This document shows positions 1-5,283 of a DNA stretch of 25,953 nt, one piece after another. Every line of letters starts with the position of its first letter. The stretch's first letter is position 1. Position numbers and translations under genes: made by a program. The stretch is taken from assembly GCA_031549105.1 (NCBI GenBank), contig JAVBQK010000115.1, positions 1 to 25,953 of the forward strand. The letters are read 5' to 3'. The DNA comes from Avichristensenella sp031549105 (GTDB lineage: Bacteria; Bacillota; Clostridia; Christensenellales; Aristaeellaceae). The notes under the pieces were generated by a model that worked only from the letters and a program-made list of their open reading frames with translations, did not search any database and was not told the DNA's origin.

Positions 1-489
1 CGGGTGGCACGCCAAATCCCAATGACCGCCGCGCCGGAAGTGGTGCACCTGCATACCCGGCGGATCATAGCCGCTATCCTTGGCATAGCCCGAGGCGTTG
101 GACTGCCCGGCGATGACGAACACATCGCCCACGCAGACATGCAGCCGCACATCACCCCGGAACATCCACGCAAGGCCAGGCTGGGTGGACACGGTGTCCA
201 GCCCCGTCTCTATGCGGTAAGGCCCGCCCACTGGGATTATCAGCTCCGCATGCCAGCGGCCGCCGTGGCCGTCCGCGTCCGTCTCGCAGTCCGCATGCGT
301 CCAGGGGATGATGGGAAAGCCGTCCATCTCGTCCATCACGCGAATCGCCGGGCACGCATGCGCCACGCCTACCTCGATGGCCGCCGGGTGCAGCCGCCAT
401 GTGCCGGCAAAGCGCACGGCCGCGCTTCCTCCATCGCGCTGCAACACCTGCCAGTCCATCGCCCCTGTTTCTATGGTTACGCCGTGCAT
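1..489 (-). CDS. Sialate O-acetylesterase-like carbohydrate esterase, 3' end cut by window edge
   Basis: The minus-strand frame is open from an ATG at 489 to the window edge (163 codons, no stop). The start is supported by AAAGGAGGA just upstream, and the gene begins 15 nt after the stop of the response regulator, so the two are probably cotranscribed. The key signature is VIAGQSNASGYAKD, with Ser130 in the GQSN block. This is block I (nucleophile serine) of the SGNH-like esterases grouped as sialate O-acetylesterase or acetylxylan esterase (SASA/DUF303). The roughly 120 residues before it look like the beta-sandwich that often precedes this catalytic domain. No signal peptide is evident. The family removes O-acetyl groups from sugars, so deacetylation of the imported glycan is a reasonable inference. 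The catalytic Asp and His near the C-terminus lie outside the window and cannot be checked. Confidence 0.72.
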   Translation of the reverse strand, partial: MHGVTIETGAMDWQVLQRDGGSAAVRFAGTWRLHPAAIEVGVAHACPAIRVMDEMDGFPIIPWTHADCETDADGHGGRWHAELIIPVGGPYRIETGLDTVSTQPGLAWMFRGDVRLHVCVGDVFVIAGQSNASGYAKDSGYDPPGMQVHHFRRGGHWDLACHP

Positions 490-504
490 CGCTCTCCTCC
501 TTTG

Positions 505-1263
505 TCAGCCCTTACCCCGGTACGCACTGGGCGTGACGCCCATCACCTTCTTGAACACCTTGGCAAAGTAAAAGTAATCACCGTACCCCACTGCGGCGGC
601 GATAGACGCAATGCTGCTATCCGTCTCTGCCAGCAGCGCAGATGCCTTCTCCATGCGCACGCGGGTCAGGTAACCGCTGAAATTCTCGCCCGTTTCCTGC
701 CGGAAAAGCTGGCCCGCGTAGCTCTGGTTGATGGAGCACAGCGCCGCCAGATCGCGGACGGATATGTCATTTTGATAGTTTTGATGGATGAAAAGCAGCA
801 TCTGATTCACCATGCGGTTGGTCGTCGCGATGGGCGGCGCATCGGTGCCCTGCGGCTTCTCGGCGGCGGGCTCGCGGCGCTGCACCTGCTGCGCGGACAG
901 GCGGCGGTACGCCTTCTCCATACCGTCCATCAGCTCGCTCTTGCTGAAAGGCTTGAGGCAGTAGCACAGCGCATCGTAAAACATCGCCTTTTGCGCGTAG
1001 GCAAACTCTGCATGCCCGCTGATTATGATGAAGAGCGTGGGAAGGCCCAGTTCCTCGGCGCGGCGCAGCAACTCCAGCCCGCTGATGCCGGGCATCTGCA
1101 CATCGACGAACGCCAGGTCCGGTTTTTCCCGCTGCAGAAGCATCAGGCCACTCGGCCCGTCATATGCCTCTCCAGCTAGCTCAAACCAGCTCTGGCCCCG
1201 CAGAATGGAAAGGAGGCTGCGAACCGACCATTTTTCATCATCGATTACGACCATCCGGTACAT
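505..1263 (-). CDS. YesN-type response regulator, receiver plus AraC helix-turn-helix
   Basis: Protein of 252 residues. I chose the ATG at 1263 because GAGGGAGGGA lies directly upstream; the frame stays open 20 codons further, but that extension overlaps the promoter. Residues 1-122 form a receiver domain: acidic pair Asp8/Asp9, phosphoacceptor Asp54 in FVDVQMPG, switch Ser82 in IIISGH, and Lys104 in the LKPF motif. A linker of about 25 residues follows. Residues 150-249 are an AraC-type double helix-turn-helix ending in the usual FAKVFKKVMGVTPSAYR block. The family forms two-component systems with YesM-type membrane kinases and typically controls LplA/LplB/YtcP-type sugar transporters. The divergent position next to such a transporter fits local control of that operon. 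No kinase gene is present here; it may lie beyond the left edge. Confidence 0.92.
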   Translation of the reverse strand: MYRMVVIDDEKWSVRSLLSILRGQSWFELAGEAYDGPSGLMLLQREKPDLAFVDVQMPGISGLELLRRAEELGLPTLFIIISGHAEFAYAQKAMFYDALCYCLKPFSKSELMDGMEKAYRRLSAQQVQRREPAAEKPQGTDAPPIATTNRMVNQMLLFIHQNYQNDISVRDLAALCSINQSYAGQLFRQETGENFSGYLTRVRMEKASALLAETDSSIASIAAAVGYGDYFYFAKVFKKVMGVTPSAYRGKG

Positions 1264-1294
1264 GCTGTCCCTCCCTCGAACAATAACATGGAAT

Positions 1295-1323
1295 ATTTTA
1301 ATATAGATATGGAAAAAAATCAA
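1295..1323 (-). promoter_or_regulatory. Candidate sigma-A promoter for the response regulator and esterase genes
   Basis: Read on the minus strand, a -35 TTGATT (1323-1318), a 17-bp spacer and a -10 TAAAAT (1300-1295) precede the regulator start by about 32 bases. The -35 matches consensus at four of six positions and the -10 at five of six. The surrounding DNA is strongly AT-rich, in contrast to the GC-rich genes. Transcription would begin near 1288, leaving a short leader that carries only the ribosome binding site. Confidence 0.55.
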
Positions 1324-1412
1324 CCGAATTAAAAAATTTAATTAAACTCAGCAGAAAATGGTTGAATTTGCATGAGATTTTTTGAGTGGCACCATACCCA
1401 ATTCATATGCCT

Positions 1413-1441
1413 TTTACTACAATATCAATGCACCTTATACA
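1413..1441 (+). promoter_or_regulatory. Candidate promoter for the transporter operon
   Basis: TTTACT (1413-1418), a 17-bp spacer and TATACA (1436-1441) give four of six matches to each sigma-A element, predicting a start near 1448 and a leader of about 125 nt containing both hairpins. An alternative is the perfect -35 TTGACA at 1469-1474, but the hexamer 17 bp downstream (TGAAAG) is a poor -10. If that one were used, the palindrome at 1496-1518 would sit across the transcription start like an operator. Neither is certain. Confidence 0.3.
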
Positions 1442-1495
1442 AAAAAACAGCCGGTTCGGATGTACGTTTTGACACCGCGACGCACGACACTTGAA

Positions 1496-1518
1496 AGGGA
1501 TTTCAGATTGAAATCCCT
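1496..1518 (+). repeat. Perfect 10-bp inverted repeat with 3-nt centre (operator or leader hairpin)
   Basis: AGGGATTTCA at 1496-1505 and its exact reverse complement TGAAATCCCT at 1509-1518 flank the centre GAT. A perfect 23-bp palindrome is well placed to be a dimeric repressor operator near a promoter, or the first hairpin of an mRNA leader. No copy was noticed elsewhere in the window by eye. Confidence 0.6.
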
Positions 1519-1522
1519 CTAT

Positions 1523-1570
1523 GGCGCGATATCTCGTAAATCGCGCCGCAGCATGAAAGGGCGGCTTTTT
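1523..1570 (+). promoter_or_regulatory. Mutually exclusive leader hairpins with attenuator-like T run
   Basis: GGCGCGAT (1523-1530) pairs perfectly with ATCGCGCC (1540-1547) across a 9-nt loop. Its 3' arm overlaps GCCGC (1545-1549), which can instead pair with GCGGC (1561-1565), followed at once by TTTTT (1566-1570) and then the ATG at 1572. The second structure resembles a short intrinsic terminator, and its loop and 3' arm also contain the likely ribosome binding site AAAGGG (1556-1561). The two hairpins cannot form together, which is the layout of an attenuator or translational switch. The terminator stem and T run are both short, so this remains a hypothesis. Confidence 0.35.
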
Positions 1571-1571
1571 A

Positions 1572-2555
1572 ATGAAGAGGGCAGATGTCAGTCTATCCAC
1601 AGGGGCAAGCTACACCCCGCCACAGCCTAGCCTCAGCAAGCGGATCGCTGCTTTTTGGCGCAAACTCGTGCGCCAATGGCCACTTATCGCGCTGTGCCTC
1701 CCAGCGCTGGCGCTGGTGATTATCTTCCGGTACGGACCGATGTACGGCATCCTCATCGCGTTTAAGAACTACCGGCCGATGCGCGGCATCTCCGGCAGCG
1801 CTTGGCTTGATCCCGTCTTTCAGAACTTCACCCGCTTCTTCAACTATGTAAACTTCGAGCATCTGATCGTCAACACGTTCAAGGTTGGCCTGTGGACGCT
1901 CTTTTTCACCTACCCCATGCCGATCATCTTTGCGCTGCTGCTCAATGAAATGCGCGGCAAGGTGCTCAAGCGCAGCGTACAGACGATTTCCTACATCCCC
2001 CACTTCATCTCGGTCGTCGTCATCGTGGGTATGGTGACGGAGTTTGCCTCACTCAGTGGCACGTTCAACATTGTGCGCGGCTGGCTGGGCATGTCAGCGG
2101 TGAATATGAACATGGGCGGCAAGTACTTCCTGCCAATGTACATCGGTTCCGCCGTATGGCAGGGCGTCGGCTGGGGATCAATCGTCTACCTCTCCGCGCT
2201 TGCCAACGTCGACACCTCGCTGTACGACGTCGCAAACATCGACGGCGCGAACCGCTGGGAGAAGATCAAGCACATCGTCTGGCCGGCAATTCTACCGACG
2301 ACCACCGTCATCCTGATCCTGAACACCGGCTCCATCCTCAACCAGGATTACGTCAAGATCCTGCTGATGCAAAACGACTCCAACCGCACGCAGTTGGACG
2401 TTATTTCCACCTATGTGTACCTGACCGGCATCGAGCAGGGGCAGTTCGGTTACGCGACGGCAGTAGGCCTCTTCTCCTCGCTGGCCAGCTTTGCACTGGT
2501 CATCAGCACCAACATGGTCGTCCGCAAGATAGACAAAGAAAATAGTCTTTGGTGA
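1572..2555 (+). CDS. ABC sugar transporter permease, LplB family
   Basis: Protein of 327 residues, the usual length for this family. About six hydrophobic segments are visible near residues 36-53, 105-125, 138-157, 186-208, 238-257 and 295-313. The cytoplasmic coupling loop YDVANIDGANRWEKI at about 218-232 is the EAA-type motif that contacts the ATPase; here the usual Glu-Ala-Ala reads Asp-Val-Ala, while the Gly is kept. The stretch FRYGPMYGILIAFKNYRP near residues 52-69 is characteristic of LplB-type permeases for oligosaccharides. The start is preceded by only a modest site, AAAGGG at 1556-1561, lying within the leader hairpin region. It forms the membrane channel with the next gene. The ATPase is not encoded here; this family often uses a shared MsmX-type ATPase from elsewhere in the genome. 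Confidence 0.95.
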   Translation: MKRADVSLSTGASYTPPQPSLSKRIAAFWRKLVRQWPLIALCLPALALVIIFRYGPMYGILIAFKNYRPMRGISGSAWLDPVFQNFTRFFNYVNFEHLIVNTFKVGLWTLFFTYPMPIIFALLLNEMRGKVLKRSVQTISYIPHFISVVVIVGMVTEFASLSGTFNIVRGWLGMSAVNMNMGGKYFLPMYIGSAVWQGVGWGSIVYLSALANVDTSLYDVANIDGANRWEKIKHIVWPAILPTTTVILILNTGSILNQDYVKILLMQNDSNRTQLDVISTYVYLTGIEQGQFGYATAVGLFSSLASFALVISTNMVVRKIDKENSLW

Positions 2556-2569
2556 AGGAGGAATAGCGC

Positions 2570-3478
2570 ATGCTCGCTAGGCAAAAAAACATCAACAACA
2601 GCATTCACATCGGCAGCCGGGTTTTCGATGCGTTTCTGGTGCTCCTCATGCTCGTCCTGTGCGTGATCTTCCTGTATCCTTTCATCAACGTGCTGTCCAT
2701 CTCGTTCTCCAGCGCACCGATGGTCGCCGCGGGCAAGGTCACCTGGTTTCCCCGTGGGTTCAACGTGCGCGGCTATGAGATCGTCTTCGGCCAGAAGACC
2801 ATTTGGCGCGCGTACCTCAACACCATCCAGTACTGCACGGTGTTCACGCTGGTTAACGTGCTGTGCACCTCGATGATCGCCTACTCACTGTCGCAGAAGG
2901 ATTTCGTATTTAGAAAACCGCTGACGATGATGCTGCTGGTTACAATGTTCTTCTCCGGCGGCACAGTGCCGACCTATGTCACCATCAGTAACCTCAAGCT
3001 GATCGATACCATCTGGGCGCTGGTGCTCCCAACCGCCGTTTCCGCGTACAACGTGTTCGTATACCGTGCGTTCTTCAAGGGCATCTCCTCGGAAATCCGC
3101 GAGGCCGCGCTGATCGACGGCGCTGGGGATTTCCGCATCCTGTTCCGCATTTTCTACCCGCTAAGCAAGCCCCTTTTCGCGACGTTCGGCCTCTTCGCCA
3201 TCGTCGGCATGTGGAACAGCTACTTTGAAGCGCTGCTCTACATCAAGGACTCCAGCCGCCAGCCAATCCAGATGATCCTGCGCACAATCCTTTTCAAGTC
3301 CGGCGCACAGGGCGGCAGCTTCGACGGCGTCACCGAGATGATGAACCAGGGCGTGCTCAACCCCAAGAACGTGCAGTATGCCTGCATCACCGCCACCATC
3401 GGCCCGATCCTTTTGATCTATCCCTTCATCCAGAAATTCTTCACCCAGGGCATGCAGGTCGGCGCGGTGAAGGGCTGA
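2570..3478 (+). CDS. ABC sugar transporter permease, YtcP/LplC family
   Basis: Protein of 302 residues with an ideal AAGGAGGA site eight bases before the ATG and a gap of 14 nt after the first permease. Hydrophobic segments lie near residues 20-40, 85-105, 116-135, 148-168, 200-220 and 270-290. The coupling motif REAALIDGAGDFRILFRI at about 177-194 is a clear EAA loop with the conserved Gly. The C-terminus FFTQGMQVGAVKG is the standard ending of YtcP/LplC-type permeases (F-x-x-G-x-x-x-GAVKG), which supports the family call. It is the second half of the heterodimeric channel and takes oligosaccharide delivered by the binding protein encoded next. Confidence 0.96.
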   Translation: MLARQKNINNSIHIGSRVFDAFLVLLMLVLCVIFLYPFINVLSISFSSAPMVAAGKVTWFPRGFNVRGYEIVFGQKTIWRAYLNTIQYCTVFTLVNVLCTSMIAYSLSQKDFVFRKPLTMMLLVTMFFSGGTVPTYVTISNLKLIDTIWALVLPTAVSAYNVFVYRAFFKGISSEIREAALIDGAGDFRILFRIFYPLSKPLFATFGLFAIVGMWNSYFEALLYIKDSSRQPIQMILRTILFKSGAQGGSFDGVTEMMNQGVLNPKNVQYACITATIGPILLIYPFIQKFFTQGMQVGAVKG

Positions 3479-3500
3479 TCCCCCGCTTCGTGTTTCTTGT

Positions 3501-3515
3501 GGCGGCCGTGCCGCC
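3501..3515 (+). promoter_or_regulatory. GC hairpin between permease and binding-protein genes
   Basis: GGCGGC (3501-3506) and GCCGCC (3510-3515) form a perfect 6-bp stem with a 3-nt loop, in the 73-nt gap before the binding-protein gene. No T run follows, so it is not a typical terminator. A position just upstream of the binding-protein ribosome binding site (AGGAGGG, 3535-3541) suggests an mRNA processing or stabilising role that would raise binding-protein output relative to the permeases. This role is inferred. Confidence 0.45.
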
Positions 3516-3551
3516 TAGGAAATAAAATCGCAACAGGAGGGTTTCGACCAA

Positions 3552-5192
3552 ATGAAACGCAAACTCGTATCCCTCGTCCTGGCCACGCTGATGCTCGTCG
3601 CGATGCTCGCGACAGCCGTGGCGGAACCCACGATGCCCGAGCTACCCAATAACACGCTCAGCATCACCGTCAACATCCCGCAGTTCAACTATGAAGCTGC
3701 GGGCACCATCATGCAGCAGAAGTGGCAGGAAATGATGGAAGCGTACCTGGGCATTAAGCTGGATATCACGTACAACGTGACGCCGTGGGCTGACTACCGC
3801 GTCAACGAGAAGGTGCTCATCCAGGCCGGCGAGATCCCGGACGTCGCCTCCTACAGCCAGAACACCTTTGTCAACGAGTTTGGCGAGGACGGCCTGGTGC
3901 TCGATGTTACCCAGTATTTGGACTACATGACCTATTATCCGCAGTACATCGAGTCCACCAACGGCGGCATGGACTACATCACCAACGCCGATGGCACGTC
4001 CTACTATTTCTTTGACGGCTACTACAACCCTGGCAACATCACCGGCGCGCAGAGCTTCACCTCCTTCGCCTACCGGTTTGACCTGTTGAAGAAGTACGAC
4101 CTGCAGCCCGCGACGACCATCGAAGAGTTTGACGCGCTGTGCGCGAAGATCAAGTCGCTGATCGACAGCGGCGAGATCCCGCTGAAGTACGTGCTGCACA
4201 ACTCCACCAAGGATTACGCGTTCTACCGTGGCTTCGTCGGCATTTTCCACACGTGGGATACTACGTACTGGAACGGCGAGAAGTGGTCCTTCGGCCCGAT
4301 CGAGGATAACTTCCGCGAGATGCTGGGCTACCTCAACGGCCTGTACAACCTGGGCTATATCGATCCCGAATTCGCGACCGATACCAGCGACATGGCCAAT
4401 GACAAGGCGCTGAACAACGGCATGGCGATCGTCCCCACGCTGTGGAGCGGCATGCCCCGCACATGGAACTTGCAGAAGACCGATCCCGACATGGAGTGGG
4501 GCCTTGCGTTCCTGCCCGGCAATGCGAACTACGGCACCCCGTGGAAATGGGGCTCCCGCCAGACCGGCAAGTCCCTGTCCAACAGCATGGGCATCATCAT
4601 CAACGCGAGCACCAAGTACCCCGAGTGGATCGTCAAGATGATCGACTACCAGTACTCCGATGAGATCGTCAACTTCATGAACTGGGGCATCGAAGGTGAG
4701 CACTACACTGTCGACGAGAACGGCGACCGCCACTTCACCGAGATGCTCTATGAGACAGGCGACCCGACCGCCGTTGCCGGCACGATCGGCATCATGTCCT
4801 CCTCCGCCAACCGCCCCGGCATCCCATTCATCCCGCAGTCCTTCGACGCGGCGGGTGAACTGTTCGCTAAAGAGCCCTGGTGGAGCGTTGCGGAGGGCTA
4901 CTATATTGGCCAGTACTGGATTGAGAGCGGCAAGATCGGCGGCGAGGATTCCGTTTCCCCGTTCGACCGCCCGCCGGTTCTCCGCCTGACGGCCGCCGAA
5001 GCCACCGCCCGCGCCGAAATGAGCAGCGCGTGCGAGCTGTACGCCCGTGAGCAGGCCCTCAAGTTCATCACCGGTGAACTGGATGTGACCGATGACGCGG
5101 CGTGGGCCAACTACATCGCCGGCATCAAGAGCCAGGTTGCCGACTTTGACGGCGTGCTGGCCACCCTGCAGGCGAAGTCCGTTCTGGACTGA
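3552..5192 (+). CDS. Extracellular oligosaccharide-binding protein of ABC transporter, LplA-like
   Basis: Protein of 546 residues, long as is usual for LplA-type binding proteins that serve LplB/YtcP permeases. Residues 1-24 are a signal peptide: positive MKRK, a hydrophobic core of about 17 residues, then AVA before Glu25 as a signal peptidase I site. There is no cysteine in the cleavage region, so it does not look like a lipoprotein. The mature part is rich in aromatic residues (many Trp and Tyr), consistent with sugar stacking. Segments such as YRVNEKVLIQAGEIPDV and ASTKYPEWIVKMIDYQYS match the cluster-B/family-1 solute-binding fold. It captures the glycan outside the cell and passes it to the two permeases. 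A 523-codon open frame on the opposite strand is a composition shadow. Confidence 0.93.
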   Translation: MKRKLVSLVLATLMLVAMLATAVAEPTMPELPNNTLSITVNIPQFNYEAAGTIMQQKWQEMMEAYLGIKLDITYNVTPWADYRVNEKVLIQAGEIPDVASYSQNTFVNEFGEDGLVLDVTQYLDYMTYYPQYIESTNGGMDYITNADGTSYYFFDGYYNPGNITGAQSFTSFAYRFDLLKKYDLQPATTIEEFDALCAKIKSLIDSGEIPLKYVLHNSTKDYAFYRGFVGIFHTWDTTYWNGEKWSFGPIEDNFREMLGYLNGLYNLGYIDPEFATDTSDMANDKALNNGMAIVPTLWSGMPRTWNLQKTDPDMEWGLAFLPGNANYGTPWKWGSRQTGKSLSNSMGIIINASTKYPEWIVKMIDYQYSDEIVNFMNWGIEGEHYTVDENGDRHFTEMLYETGDPTAVAGTIGIMSSSANRPGIPFIPQSFDAAGELFAKEPWWSVAEGYYIGQYWIESGKIGGEDSVSPFDRPPVLRLTAAEATARAEMSSACELYAREQALKFITGELDVTDDAAWANYIAGIKSQVADFDGVLATLQAKSVLD

Positions 5193-5217
5193 TTGAGATT
5201 CTAGCGAAACCATAAAA

Positions 5218-5249
5218 AGAAGGCTTCTAACAGCGTTTAGGAGCCTTCT
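5218..5249 (+). terminator. Hairpin after the binding-protein gene, partial terminator or 3' stabiliser
   Basis: The arms 5218-5230 and 5237-5249 form a 13-bp stem containing a single G-U pair, with a 6-nt loop (CAGCGT). The stem is strong, but the tail after it, CTCCTTCAATTG, is a poor U run. The downstream enzyme genes start only 35 bases later on the same strand with no obvious new promoter. I therefore read it as a leaky terminator or RNA-end stabiliser that sets enzyme expression below that of the binding protein. Confidence 0.55.
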
Positions 5250-5283
5250 CCTTCAATTGTGGAAAGAAAAGTGAGGGACAATC

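Larger units (their letters stand above)
1264..1571. promoter_or_regulatory. Divergent intergenic control region between regulator and transporter
   Basis: These 308 bases separate the minus-strand regulator from the plus-strand transporter operon and hold no convincing gene. Roughly 1280-1460 is AT-rich; 1460-1571 returns to higher GC and carries two tandem hairpins and a run of five T. The short open frames here (1382-1630 plus, 1403-1600 minus) lack good ribosome binding sites and recognisable protein features. The region must contain the promoter for the transporter genes and is the natural binding place for the response regulator, but I do not see a clear pair of direct repeats of the kind AraC proteins usually bind. 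Confidence 0.6.

Noticed and set aside
4..1179. 391-codon plus-strand frame across the esterase and response regulator
   Set aside because: Composition is His/Arg/Ala-rich and meaningless, while the minus strand carries clear GQSN esterase and receiver/AraC motifs with ribosome binding sites.
1264..1323. Longer start for the response regulator at 1323
   Set aside because: The extra 20 residues are encoded by the AT-rich promoter DNA, and the strong ribosome binding site lies next to the ATG at 1263.
1382..1630. Short open frames in the divergent intergenic region (82 codons plus, 65 codons minus at 1403-1600)
   Set aside because: No good ribosome binding site and no recognisable features; the plus frame runs into the permease gene and both overlap the hairpin leader.
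3642..5213. 523-codon open frame on the minus strand opposite the binding-protein gene
   Set aside because: Repetitive Val/Ala/Gly/Arg/His-rich translation with no domain, lying opposite a well-supported gene; a shadow of GC-rich codon use.
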